From Salinibacterium sp. (GTDB lineage Bacteria > Actinomycetota > Actinomycetes > Actinomycetales > Microbacteriaceae), in the NCBI GenBank assembly GCA_025351795.1, contig JANXVG010000074.1, positions 1-64,000 on the forward strand: 64,000 nucleotides of DNA. The letters run 5' to 3'. The translations under genes and the position numbers were made by a program. Below are positions 16,283-24,710 of this stretch, piece by piece (positions within the stretch are counted from its first letter, which is position 1; each line of letters opens with the position of its first letter). Below the pieces are notes generated by a model, which was given only the letters and a program-made list of their open reading frames with translations, had not been told where the DNA came from and made no database searches.

Positions 16283-16972
16283 ATGTTCTACTGGTTCATG
16301 AAGAACCTCGTCGCTGGACCGATCCTGAAGAGCGTCTTCCGACCGTGGGTCACAGGTCTGGAAAATATTCCGCGTACCGGCGGCGTGATTATCGCCAGTA
16401 ACCACCTATCGTTCATCGATTCGGTGTTCCTGCCCCTGCTGATCGACCGACGCATTTACTTTCTTGCCAAGAGCGACTACTTCACGGGTCGTGGCTTCAA
16501 GAACTGGCTCACCAAACACTTCTTGCTAGGAACCGGCATGCTGCCGATCGATCGCTCCGGCGGTAAGGCCTCCGAGGCGTCGCTCAACACTGGTCTTGCC
16601 GTCGTAACCCGAGGCGACGTGCTCGGTATTTACCCGGAAGGCACGAGGAGCCCAGACGGCAAAATGTACCGCGGCCGTACTGGCGTGGCCCGCATGATCC
16701 TCGAGGGCCATGTGCGGGTGATTCCCGTCGCCATGATCGACACCGAGAAGGTCATGCCCATCGGCAGCAGGCTTCCCAAAGTACGGCGCATTGGCGTGGT
16801 GATTGGTGAACCACTCGACTTCTCTCGGTTTGAGGGGCTCGAAAGCGACCGTTTCATCCTCCGGTCGATCACTGACGAGATCATGTACGAGCTCAATCAC
16901 ATCAGTGGCCAGGAGTATGTCGACGTCTATGCATCCTCTGTCAAGGACAAGGCCGGCAGCCTGAGCCGCTGA
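16283..16972 (+). CDS. 1-acyl-sn-glycerol-3-phosphate acyltransferase (PlsC-like)
   Basis: The 229-residue protein carries the LPLAT catalytic motif SNHLSFIDS (H-x4-D) and the acceptor-binding motif YPEGTRSPDG, with GTGMLPIDRSGG between. It acylates lysophosphatidate to phosphatidate for membrane lipid synthesis. Hydrophobic N-terminal residues suggest monotopic membrane binding. GGAAAGG precedes the ATG by about 10 bp. It follows glk on the same strand, 46 bp away. Acyl selectivity cannot be read. Confidence 0.92.
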   Translation: MFYWFMKNLVAGPILKSVFRPWVTGLENIPRTGGVIIASNHLSFIDSVFLPLLIDRRIYFLAKSDYFTGRGFKNWLTKHFLLGTGMLPIDRSGGKASEASLNTGLAVVTRGDVLGIYPEGTRSPDGKMYRGRTGVARMILEGHVRVIPVAMIDTEKVMPIGSRLPKVRRIGVVIGEPLDFSRFEGLESDRFILRSITDEIMYELNHISGQEYVDVYASSVKDKAGSLSR

Positions 16973-17042
16973 CGGCTTCCAGTAAGCTCGCTCCTTGGGG
17001 CTGTTGCCCCTTTCTGCTCATCTGACCTAAGGAAATGCTCTC

Positions 17043-18413
17043 GTGGTTGACCCGTCTGAGCCCGTGGTACTCGCTGATCCTGCCGTGATCGCGGGACTCG
17101 ACTATTGGCGCACGCTCGAGATCAAGCAGCAGCCGGCCTGGCCGTCAGCGGACGCCATTGGCGAGGCATCCGCGAAAATTGCGAATCTGCCGCCGCTCAT
17201 CTTTGCCGGGGAAGCAGACATTCTGCGCGACCGCCTGGCGAAGGCAGCGCGCGGTGAAGCCTTCCTCCTGCAGGGCGGCGACTGCGCAGAGACGTTCGCT
17301 GGGGCAACAGCGCAGAACATTCGAGACCGTGTCAAGACGATCCTGCAGATGGCAGTCGTGCTCACCTACGGCGCATCCAAGCCCATCATCAAGATGGGGC
17401 GGATGGCCGGCCAGTTTGCCAAGCCGCGTTCGAGTGACACGGAGACTCGGGGCGACGTCACATTGCCCGCGTACCGCGGCGACATCGTGAATGGCTACGA
17501 CTTCACCCCCGAATCCCGAGAAGCAGACCCGGCTCGCCTCATTGAGGGCTATCACACGGCAGCCTCGACGCTGAATCTGGTGCGCGCGTTCACGCAGGGT
17601 GGTTTTGCCGACCTTCGTCAAGTGCACAGCTGGAATAGGGGCTTCGCCACCAACCCGGCTAACCACATGTACGAGCGTCTGGCGGGTGAGATCGACAAGG
17701 CCGTGCGTTTCATGGAGGCGGCAGGAGCCGACTTCGACGAGCTCAAGCGGGTCGAGTTCTACTCGAGCCACGAGGGTCTCCTCATGGACTACGAGCGTCC
17801 TATGACGCGCATCGACTCGCGCACCGGCACACCGTACAACACGAGCGCGCACTTCCTCTGGATCGGCGAGCGCACCCGTGACCTTGACGGCGCGCACATC
17901 GACTACTTCTCTCGCGTGCGTAATCCGATTGGCGTGAAACTTGGCCCGTCGACTACGCCCGAGACTCTTAAGAAGCTGATTGACAAGCTCGACCCCGACC
18001 GCGAGCCCGGCCGCCTCACGTTCATTACGCGCATGGGTGCGGGCACGGTGCGTGAGGCGCTGCCGCCATTGCTTGAGGCAATCAAAGAGATGGATGCCCT
18101 GCCGCTGTGGGTCAGCGACCCCATGCACGGCAATGGGCTTACCACGCCCAACGGCTACAAGACCCGCCGTTTCGACGACGTTGTCGATGAGGTCAAGGGT
18201 TTCTTCGAGTCGCATCGGGCTGTCGGTACCTACCCGGGCGGCATTCATATCGAACTCACCGGAGACGACGTGACCGAATGCCTCGGCGGCTCAGAGCAGA
18301 TCGACGAGGCCACCCTCGCGACGCGCTACGAGTCGCTGTGCGATCCGCGTCTCAACCACATGCAGTCCCTCGAGCTGGCGTTTCTGGTGGCAGAAGAGCT
18401 CGCAGCGTTTTAG
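17043..18413 (+). CDS. aroG: 3-deoxy-7-phosphoheptulonate synthase, class II
   Basis: A 456-residue plant/actinobacterial-type DAHP synthase that joins PEP and erythrose-4-phosphate in the first shikimate step. Family stretches include FLLQGGDCAETF, IIKMGRMAGQFAKPRS, LRQVHSWNRGF, EFYSSHEGLLMDYERP, WIGERTRDLDGAHIDYF and VSDPMHGNG. The metal ligands (the Cys of GGDCAE and the His of DPMHGN) are present. It starts at GTG. It is convergent with the kinase gene, with 7 bp between stops; the same neighbour pair occurs in mycobacteria (aroG near pknL). Confidence 0.96.
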   Translation: MVDPSEPVVLADPAVIAGLDYWRTLEIKQQPAWPSADAIGEASAKIANLPPLIFAGEADILRDRLAKAARGEAFLLQGGDCAETFAGATAQNIRDRVKTILQMAVVLTYGASKPIIKMGRMAGQFAKPRSSDTETRGDVTLPAYRGDIVNGYDFTPESREADPARLIEGYHTAASTLNLVRAFTQGGFADLRQVHSWNRGFATNPANHMYERLAGEIDKAVRFMEAAGADFDELKRVEFYSSHEGLLMDYERPMTRIDSRTGTPYNTSAHFLWIGERTRDLDGAHIDYFSRVRNPIGVKLGPSTTPETLKKLIDKLDPDREPGRLTFITRMGAGTVREALPPLLEAIKEMDALPLWVSDPMHGNGLTTPNGYKTRRFDDVVDEVKGFFESHRAVGTYPGGIHIELTGDDVTECLGGSEQIDEATLATRYESLCDPRLNHMQSLELAFLVAEELAAF

Positions 18414-18420
18414 CGTCCCG

Positions 18421-20379
18421 CTACGAACTGAAGTTCACTTTCACGGTACTGCCCTTGGGGGCGAGAGTTCCGCCGCCTGGGGTAATTTTGGTCACTGTGA
18501 ACAGGTTTGGGGCCGCGTCCGCGAAAATGTTGTACTCGAGCAGAAAGCCAGCTGCCTGAAGCGCGGGCTTGGCATCTGCCCACGTTTTTCCGACGACATT
18601 GGGAACCGCGATCTGCTCGACACCCTCAGACGTGATGAGGTCGACGGCACCGCCCACTCGAACAAACGCTGCACCGCTCTGCAGCTGTGCGTGAATGACC
18701 GCTCCGGCCGGGACTTTATCGCTGAACTCGGCGGCATCAACGGCGCCCACTGACAGTCCCACGCCCTTAAGCTTGGCCGTCGCGTCCGCCACAGACAGCC
18801 CGGTCAGGTCGGGGATCGCACCGACCGAGACCACAAGAGTAACGGGCTGAAGCTCCCCATACGTCGCAACACCGGCGAGGCTGCTGCCGTCGGCCGCGAG
18901 GGCATCGATCACTGTGCTCGACGCGACTTTAGCGTCAAATTGTTTGAGCGATTCCCGTGGGGCAAACGGTGCGGCCGTGATGGCCGCCTTGGCTCGCTCC
19001 TCGGTCATGCCAGCGAACGCGGGAACGTTAAGCGGTCGAGGTCCAGTGGAGACGAGCAGTGTTACCGTTCCGCCGTGGGCGACTGCCGTGCCGATTTTCG
19101 GGGTGGTGTTGACAACGAGACCCACTGCGACGGTGGGGCTGTCTATCACGCCAGGGGTCACGCTCACGGCGAGTCCAAGTTTCTTGAGCTGTCCGGTGGC
19201 GTCTGCAACCGAGAGCCCTGCGATGCTCGCCGGGATAATCGAGCGCGAACCCGGGCCCGCGCCGAAGTACCAGCCGGTACCCGCGGCCAGTGCCGCGACC
19301 AGCACGAGTCCCACGAACAACAGCCATCCTCGCGAGCGCCGCTTGCCCGACTTCACGGCGAGCGCGGAGGTGTGATCTAACACAGCCGAAGCGGACGGTT
19401 TGCGCAGGTGCGAACCAATGACGGCCGTCTCGTCATTGTTGGGGGAAACGTTCGCCGTGACCAGAGCCGTGGTTGGCGCGACTGCTCTCGGCATCACCAT
19501 GGTCCGCTGACTCGATGGTGTGGCAGGTAGTGCGGTCATGAGCTGGCTATGGGTCTCGAAGAGCTGATCGAGCATCGCACGCGCATCGCGCGGTCGCTGT
19601 TCCGGGTCGCGTGCGGTTGCCCACAGCACGAGCTCGTCGAGTTCTGCCGGTACCTTCGGGTTCTTCGTACTGGGGGTAGGTACCGAGTCGTTGGCGTGCT
19701 GGTAAGCGATTTGCATGGGCTGTTCACCCTTGAAAGGCTGCTCGCCAGCGAGCATCTCGTACATCATGATGCCCACCGCGTAGATGTCGCTGCGAGCGTC
19801 GGCGACTCCCCGGGTTACGAGTTCAGGAGAAAGATAGGCAATCGTGCCGAGAAGAGCTGCGCCTGTCGCGGTGTTGGCGGATGCCGCCCGCGCGAGCCCA
19901 AAGTCGCCGATCTTGATGCGGCCGTCATCCGCCAGCAACACGTTCTCTGGTTTAAGGTCACGGTGCACGATGCCTGCCTTGTGCGCCGCAGCGAGTCCAC
20001 CGAGCACCGCCTCCAGAATGTCAAGCGTCTGCTCGGTGGTGAGGATGTGATGTTCGGTCAGAAGGTCGCGCAGCGTGATCCCGGGCAGGTACTCCATCAC
20101 AAGGTAGGCCATGTCGCTGTCTTGGCCCTGATCGAAGACGTTGACGACGTTGGGGTGGGCGAGTCGAGCGGCTGAGCGCGCCTCCTGAATGAACCGTTCT
20201 TTGAACTGGCTGTCGTCCGCGAGGTGCCCATGCATGATCTTGATGGCTACCCGACGCTCCAGGCGCAGGTCCGTTGCGAGGTAGACAGTTGCCATTCCGC
20301 CGCGGGCGATGCGTGAGCGCACTTGGTATCGACCGTCGATGAGACGACCGATCATGGGGTCCGTCGTGTTGAGACTCAC
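18421..20379 (-). CDS. Ser/Thr protein kinase with PASTA domains (PknL-like by position)
   Basis: The 652-residue membrane kinase has a kinase domain at about 1-280: glycine loop IARGGMATVYLA, VAIKIM, catalytic HRDLKPENVLL, and DFGLARA with Thr-rich activation loop NTATGAALLGTIAYLSPE. A linker follows, then one membrane helix (RGWLLFVGLVLVAALAAGTGWYF, about 350-372) and four extracellular PASTA repeats that bind muropeptide or lipid II in related kinases. Position between aroG and an Rv2175c-like gene matches mycobacterial pknL, yet mycobacterial PknL has no PASTA, so the architecture is PknB-like. Likely substrates nearby are the Rv2175c-like and GarA-like proteins. Confidence 0.93.
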   Translation of the reverse strand: MSLNTTDPMIGRLIDGRYQVRSRIARGGMATVYLATDLRLERRVAIKIMHGHLADDSQFKERFIQEARSAARLAHPNVVNVFDQGQDSDMAYLVMEYLPGITLRDLLTEHHILTTEQTLDILEAVLGGLAAAHKAGIVHRDLKPENVLLADDGRIKIGDFGLARAASANTATGAALLGTIAYLSPELVTRGVADARSDIYAVGIMMYEMLAGEQPFKGEQPMQIAYQHANDSVPTPSTKNPKVPAELDELVLWATARDPEQRPRDARAMLDQLFETHSQLMTALPATPSSQRTMVMPRAVAPTTALVTANVSPNNDETAVIGSHLRKPSASAVLDHTSALAVKSGKRRSRGWLLFVGLVLVAALAAGTGWYFGAGPGSRSIIPASIAGLSVADATGQLKKLGLAVSVTPGVIDSPTVAVGLVVNTTPKIGTAVAHGGTVTLLVSTGPRPLNVPAFAGMTEERAKAAITAAPFAPRESLKQFDAKVASSTVIDALAADGSSLAGVATYGELQPVTLVVSVGAIPDLTGLSVADATAKLKGVGLSVGAVDAAEFSDKVPAGAVIHAQLQSGAAFVRVGGAVDLITSEGVEQIAVPNVVGKTWADAKPALQAAGFLLEYNIFADAAPNLFTVTKITPGGGTLAPKGSTVKVNFSS

Positions 20380-20462
20380 GGTCAGAGTCTAAAGTTTGCA
20401 GGCTGAGAGAGTCCGATGCCACACGGGGGTACCAAGATTGGGTGGATGCGTTTCGCTACCGG

Positions 20463-21788
20463 CTAACCCAGTTGGTCGAGCCAGGCGCGTGCGGACGTTT
20501 CCCACTTGGCGTAGGCGTCGGGGTGTGCAGATAGTTGAACCGACTGTGCCGCCTGAGTAACGGTAATTGATTGCCAGCCAAGGATGTCGAGGAGGCCGCG
20601 AGTGTTTCCCGCGTTGGGATTGCTGGGGCCGCCGTAGAAGAGTTTCGCGGCGTATCCCGGGTCGGTCAGTTGGTCGACAGAACCCCATCCCGCGCTAGGC
20701 CGCTGTTGGAACAGGCCGACTGAGTCGAGGTCCCCCCACGTCAGGTTGCGCATGGTGGACTCCTGCATCGCAGCGGCCAGCGCGATGACGATGCCCTGAT
20801 CGGGCACGCCAAGCGAACGACCGACGCCAACGATCGTCTGGGCAAATGGCATCATCGATGGGGAGAGGATGGCGACGGCATCGCTCGTTGAAGCAGTCGC
20901 AACGAATCCGGGAACGACGAGGGTGTGTCCGGCATAGATCGCGCTCGACGCGCTCAACGCATTGGCATCGAGGAGAACCTGCATGTCAATCCCGAGCGAC
21001 GCTGCGATGCTGGAAATTGTGTCGCCAGTGACGATCCGGTATGAGCTGGATGCTGGAGGGTCGGTAGTCGGCTGCACACTACTCGACGCGGCCAGACCGG
21101 GGATCGCAAGCGTCTGCCCGGGGTAAATGATGCTCGACCAGCCGAGCCCGTTCGCAGACAGTAGCGTCTGGGTCGTCGTGCCGAAGCGTGCGGCGATCGC
21201 GCTGACGGTATCGCCAGTGACGATGGTGTAGCGAGCCGGGGTCGCTACCGGGCGAGTCTCGACGCGCGTTGCGGGAAGGGCCCCTGTCGTGAGTGTCAGT
21301 ACTTGTCCTGGGAAGATAAGCGACGACCAGCCGAGTCCATTCAGCGCGAGAACGGATGCCGTGGAGAGTCCGTAGCGGCCCGCGATGCTGCTTACGGTGT
21401 CGCCGGCCGCGACACGGTAAGTGTCTGGCGCTTCCACCAAGCTGATAGCTGATTCGCTCGTGAATGCTGGTCGTGTTGCCGTGGTTGTGGCAGCCAGTAC
21501 GCCGCGGATCGGTGTGCCGAGTTCCGACGTCATCGAACGGGGCTTGATGGGCTTGTACGGGCTCGCATTCGCGGGTTGCACCGCGCCAGTCAGGTTCATC
21601 GAGATGGCCATCGTGCCCACCACCACGATTGGTACGGTGGCAAAGAATCCGTGCGCGAGGCGACCGCGCTCCCGGGTGCCCGTGCGCGGTAAGTCCTCAT
21701 ATTCGGTCACGAGCGATCGCGTCGGAACGAGTCCAGAGAACACGGCTTGCCCCGCAACGTGGCTGTCGTGTCCAGTTGTGTCGGTCAT
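20463..21788 (-). CDS. LysM-repeat cell-wall protein with lysozyme-like C-terminus
   Basis: The 441-residue protein has a cytoplasmic N-terminus, a membrane or signal helix (VPIVVVGTMAISMNLTGAV, about 50-70), and three LysM repeats, each with YxVxxGDTxSxIAxRxG (for example YTIVTGDTVSAIAARFG), that bind glycan. The C-terminal 150 residues, DQGIVIALAAAMQESTMRNL then DSVGLFQQRPSAGWGS, look like a lysozyme/transglycosylase fold with a candidate catalytic Glu in MQEST. It is probably anchored outside the membrane to remodel peptidoglycan. It lies upstream of the PASTA kinase on the same strand, 83 bp away. Confidence 0.85.
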   Translation of the reverse strand: MTDTTGHDSHVAGQAVFSGLVPTRSLVTEYEDLPRTGTRERGRLAHGFFATVPIVVVGTMAISMNLTGAVQPANASPYKPIKPRSMTSELGTPIRGVLAATTTATRPAFTSESAISLVEAPDTYRVAAGDTVSSIAGRYGLSTASVLALNGLGWSSLIFPGQVLTLTTGALPATRVETRPVATPARYTIVTGDTVSAIAARFGTTTQTLLSANGLGWSSIIYPGQTLAIPGLAASSSVQPTTDPPASSSYRIVTGDTISSIAASLGIDMQVLLDANALSASSAIYAGHTLVVPGFVATASTSDAVAILSPSMMPFAQTIVGVGRSLGVPDQGIVIALAAAMQESTMRNLTWGDLDSVGLFQQRPSAGWGSVDQLTDPGYAAKLFYGGPSNPNAGNTRGLLDILGWQSITVTQAAQSVQLSAHPDAYAKWETSARAWLDQLG

Positions 21789-21853
21789 GAGATTCCCCGC
21801 TTTATCCCGGCCCGAGAGGGTTTACGCCACAGCAACTGATGGCGAATGCTTTA

Positions 21854-21882
21854 AACCTGACACAGAAGAAGATTGCTGTCAA
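21854..21882 (-). promoter_or_regulatory. putative promoter of the LysM gene
   Basis: On the minus strand a perfect -35 hexamer TTGACA is followed after 17 bp by CAGGTT, a weak -10. The start codon lies about 65 bp downstream. A 10-bp palindrome GCGTTAACGC (21904-21913) lies just upstream and could be an operator. Assigned by pattern only. Confidence 0.4.
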
Positions 21883-21969
21883 TCAACGAGGCTGATGTGA
21901 ATCGCGTTAACGCAATCGAAATAAATGTCAATGATCGGCTTAGCCCTCCAGCCGTGGCAGGCTTGACGC

Positions 21970-22311
21970 GTGAGCGAAACACCCGAGATCCGCTGGTTGA
22001 CCATTCCCGACCTCACCGAGTTGCTCGGTCTGAAGGTCAGCCAGGTACGCAGACTCATTGAAGATCGCGCCTTGCTAGCGAGCCGTGTTGACGGCGTATG
22101 GAAGGTACCAGAGACCTTCATCGTTGACGGTGAGCCGCTCGGGGAACTGCGTGGCACGCTCGTGGTGCTCGGTGACAGCGGGTTCAGCGACGAGGAGGCC
22201 ATGCGCTGGCTGCTCGAACCAGAAGGAAGCCTTGGCGTTAGCCCCATTGACGCGCTCCGGCAGGGTCGCAAGGCTGAGGTGCGTCGGGTCGCGCAGGCGC
22301 TGGGGTTCTGA
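21970..22311 (+). CDS. Rv2175c-like helix-turn-helix protein
   Basis: The 113-residue protein contains an N-terminal winged-helix region, WLTIPDLTELLGLKVSQVRRLIEDRALLASRVDGVWKVP, followed by LRGTLVVLGDSGFSDEEAMRWLLEPE. This matches mycobacterial Rv2175c, a small DNA-binding protein that PknL phosphorylates near its N-terminus to switch off DNA binding. Thr5 and Thr13 of the disordered N-terminus are possible sites. It starts at GTG, divergent from the LysM gene, which is followed by the kinase gene. The target DNA is unknown. Confidence 0.85.
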   Translation: MSETPEIRWLTIPDLTELLGLKVSQVRRLIEDRALLASRVDGVWKVPETFIVDGEPLGELRGTLVVLGDSGFSDEEAMRWLLEPEGSLGVSPIDALRQGRKAEVRRVAQALGF

Positions 22312-22327
22312 TCCGAGTGCTGTTCGC

Positions 22328-23446
22328 TTAGGCACTGCGCTTAGTGACAGTATCGGCGAGAGCGAGTAGTTCAGCACGCGCCGATCTGCTGATCGGCACA
22401 TCCGCTAGCGCCGTTTTTGCGAGCTGCACATTGTGCGCGATGATACGTTCCGTGTGGTCGACAGCACCGCTGTCGCTGATCGCTGTTTGCAGCATGCCTA
22501 CCTGTTGGTTATCGAGCCCAGGGTCACCGAGTAATTCGTCGAGCAGATGGCGAACGTTAGGCCGCAACTGCGCGCGCGCAAGGGCAATAAGCACCGTGCG
22601 CTTTCCCTCGCGGAGATCGTCACCCGCGGGCTTACCCGTTACAGACGGGTCACCAAAAACGCCGAGCAGGTCATCACGCAACTGGAATGCGACTCCGAGC
22701 GGGAGTCCGAATTCGCGCAGGCTCGCCACCTGGGCGAGACTTCCTCCGCCGAGTGCCGCGCCAATTACGAGGGGTGCCTCTACGCTGTACTTGGCAGACT
22801 TATAGACAATTACACGATGAGCGCGCGGCAGCAGGTCGATCTCGGGTCGGGTCGCCCAAGACTTCTCCTCGAGTATGTCCAGATACTGGCCTACGGTTAC
22901 CTCCGTGCGCATGAGCGCAAATTCTGCACGGGCGGCAAGTGCCGCGTCACGGTCGGTCAGTAGCGTGGTACCCGCATCAAAGAGTTCATCACTCCAGCCG
23001 AGCAGCAGGTCACCGAGCAGCAGAGCAGCAGACTGGCCAAAACCCGCCGCGCTTCCGCTCCACCCGGCTTCGCGATGCACCGCCTCGAATCGTTTGTGCG
23101 CAGACGGTGCTCCACGGCGGGTGTCTGAGTTGTCCATAATGTCGTCATGCACGAGAGCGGCGGCGTGAAACACTTCGAGCGCCGCCGCGGCAGAAATCAC
23201 GCTGGATAGCTCTGCGGGCTCATCACTGGGTAGCGGGTCGATTTCGGATGACCCACCGACCACCGATTGCCAGCCCCAGTAACAAAACAACGCCCTGAAT
23301 CTCTTGCCTCGACCGAGAAAGTCGCGCGAGAAGTGCACAAAGTCCTCGAGGTCGGGCGCGATCGCCGACAATTGTGTGGCACGCTCGGTAAGGAACTCGT
23401 CAATTCTCAGTTGAACACGGTCAACTAACCGGGTACTCTCAGCCAC
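22328..23446 (-). CDS. polyprenyl (geranylgeranyl-type) diphosphate synthase
   Basis: The 372-residue trans-prenyltransferase has the first Asp-rich motif VHDDIMDNSDTRRG and the second FQLRDDLLGVFGD, plus GKRFRALFCYWGW with substrate-binding residues. It condenses isopentenyl diphosphate onto allylic diphosphates; chain length is not certain. Position next to the Rv2175c-like gene resembles mycobacterial idsA2. Product may serve carotenoid, quinone or carrier-lipid synthesis. It is convergent with the Rv2175c-like gene (16 bp between stops) and divergent from the DUF3040 gene. Confidence 0.92.
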   Translation of the reverse strand: MAESTRLVDRVQLRIDEFLTERATQLSAIAPDLEDFVHFSRDFLGRGKRFRALFCYWGWQSVVGGSSEIDPLPSDEPAELSSVISAAAALEVFHAAALVHDDIMDNSDTRRGAPSAHKRFEAVHREAGWSGSAAGFGQSAALLLGDLLLGWSDELFDAGTTLLTDRDAALAARAEFALMRTEVTVGQYLDILEEKSWATRPEIDLLPRAHRVIVYKSAKYSVEAPLVIGAALGGGSLAQVASLREFGLPLGVAFQLRDDLLGVFGDPSVTGKPAGDDLREGKRTVLIALARAQLRPNVRHLLDELLGDPGLDNQQVGMLQTAISDSGAVDHTERIIAHNVQLAKTALADVPISRSARAELLALADTVTKRSA

Positions 23447-23523
23447 CCTTCTACCCTAGCTACCTCGGCGGGGCGTACTATTAACCTTTACGACGCGCGG
23501 GTCCCGAGTCTGAAGGGAACAGG

Positions 23524-23901
23524 ATGCCACTTTCCGAGCACGAGCAGCGGCTCCTGGAAGAGATGGAACGCAGTCTCTATCACAATGATGCTGATTTCGT
23601 CGCGACCGTCAGTCCCCACCATGGCAAGCTCAACTACACCGTGCTCGCGATTGGCGTGATCATCGCTGTGCTGGGCATCGGTGTTTTGGTAACCGGCGTC
23701 GTTGTGCGACAGCCGCTGGTCGGCGTCCTCGGTTTCGCGGTCATGTTTGCCGGAGTTTTACTGTCGGTAGCCCCGCCACACCGGGCCAATGCAACTGACG
23801 CGGCGACACCGAGCACAGGCTCCGGCCGTACGGGGTCCACTCGTTTCATGGACAACCTCAACGATCGCTGGGACAAGCGGCAGGATGGTCGCGAAGAGTA
23901 G
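23524..23901 (+). CDS. DUF3040 membrane protein
   Basis: A 125-residue actinobacterial protein starting with the conserved PLSEHEQRLLEEMERSLYHND and continuing with two closely spaced membrane helices (YTVLAIGVIIAVLGIGVLVTGVVV and LVGVLGFAVMFAGVLLSVA). The tail is hydrophilic. Function is unknown for the family, which often lies just upstream of mraZ and the dcw cluster, as here. GAAGGGAACAGG precedes the ATG. Confidence 0.88.
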   Translation: MPLSEHEQRLLEEMERSLYHNDADFVATVSPHHGKLNYTVLAIGVIIAVLGIGVLVTGVVVRQPLVGVLGFAVMFAGVLLSVAPPHRANATDAATPSTGSGRTGSTRFMDNLNDRWDKRQDGREE

Positions 23902-23966
23902 CGCGTGAGGTGAATCGCGACAGCTGACGCGCACGATCAGCAAATCGCTCACGCGGTGAACAGGCT

Positions 23967-23990
23967 GGCCTCCGGGTCGGCCCTTTTTTT
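23967..23990 (+). terminator. possible terminator upstream of mraZ
   Basis: GGCC-TCCGGGTC-GGCC followed by CTTTTTTT. The stem is only 4 bp but the T-run is clear and it lies between the DUF3040 stop and the mraZ promoter region. The rest of the 273-bp gap (23902-24174) holds the mraZ control region. Confidence 0.35.
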
Positions 23991-24101
23991 GGCGCCGATT
24001 CGTGTCGTTTGTGGATCAGCTGTCCGACTTTCCTCCACCAAGTTCGGCCAGCAGTTGAGCCGATTGGCACTCGTATTGGGGTGTTTTTTACCCATAAAGC
24101 C

Positions 24102-24134
24102 TAGATTTGTGGTGCAAAGTGGAGTAAAGTGGAG
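24102..24134 (+). promoter_or_regulatory. mraZ promoter -10 and two MraZ boxes
   Basis: Two direct repeats AAAGTGGAG (24116-24124 and 24126-24134) occur with a 10-bp period, as expected for MraZ boxes read on one DNA face (AAAGTG-type boxes in Mycoplasma, TGGGN in E. coli). A -10-like TAGATT (24102-24107) lies just upstream, so the boxes fall near the transcription start, consistent with autoregulation of the cluster. A related inverted copy, GTGGAGGAAAG on the minus strand, is at about 24028-24038. Confidence 0.7.
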
Positions 24135-24174
24135 GAAACCCAATCCCGGGCCGGCGAAAGAGGGGGAGTGCGGC

Positions 24175-24606
24175 ATGTTCCTCGGCACCTACGCCCCCAA
24201 GCTCGACGACAAGGGTCGGGTGATACTGCCGGCAAAGTTCCGTGAAGAGCTGTCATCTGGCCTCGTGGTCACCCGTGGCCAGGAACGTTGCCTCTATGTA
24301 TTCAGCCAACGCGAGTTCGAAGAAATTCACGGCAAGATTCGCCAAGCGTCGATCACCAGCAAGCAGAATCGTGACTTCTTGCGTCTGTTTCTTTCCGGTG
24401 CTAACCAAGAGATACCCGACAACCAGAACCGTGTATCGATTCCTGCCAACCTCCGCGACTATGCGGGACTCGACCGTGAGCTCACCGTCATTGGCGCGGG
24501 CAACCGGGCGGAAATCTGGGACACCGAAGCCTGGAACACCTACTACACGAACGCCGAGAATGACTTCGCCAACACCACGGAGGAGGTGATCCCCGGGCTC
24601 TTCTAG
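24175..24606 (+). CDS. mraZ: transcriptional regulator MraZ
   Basis: The 143-residue protein consists of two SpoVT/AbrB-like MraZ repeats: [24 protein letters not shown] and [22 protein letters not shown], each with the D-x-x-x-R core. MraZ forms ring oligomers that bind the boxes in its own promoter and tune the dcw cluster. The start is fixed by the conserved MF-G-x-Y N-terminus and AGGGGGAG 6 nt upstream; the 73 extra residues of the track ORF are non-coding leader. Confidence 0.96.
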   Translation: MFLGTYAPKLDDKGRVILPAKFREELSSGLVVTRGQERCLYVFSQREFEEIHGKIRQASITSKQNRDFLRLFLSGANQEIPDNQNRVSIPANLRDYAGLDRELTVIGAGNRAEIWDTEAWNTYYTNAENDFANTTEEVIPGLF

Positions 24607-24710
24607 CACCTTGGCGCTGACCCCCAGCCGATCATCCACCCTGGCTTTCTTCCCCGATGCCAGGTAGGAGCGGATGGGGATCAGCATCCGGGAGCGAAGC
24701 TCTCCACCTC

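Noticed and set aside
17145-18248. Minus-strand 367-aa ORF opposite aroG
   Set aside because: Antisense shadow of the class II DAHP synthase with Arg/His-rich composition and no motifs.
21789-21890. ydaO-type (cyclic di-AMP) riboswitch upstream of the LysM gene
   Set aside because: Such riboswitches often precede wall-hydrolase genes in actinobacteria, but the leader after the likely promoter is only about 60 nt and lacks the conserved blocks.
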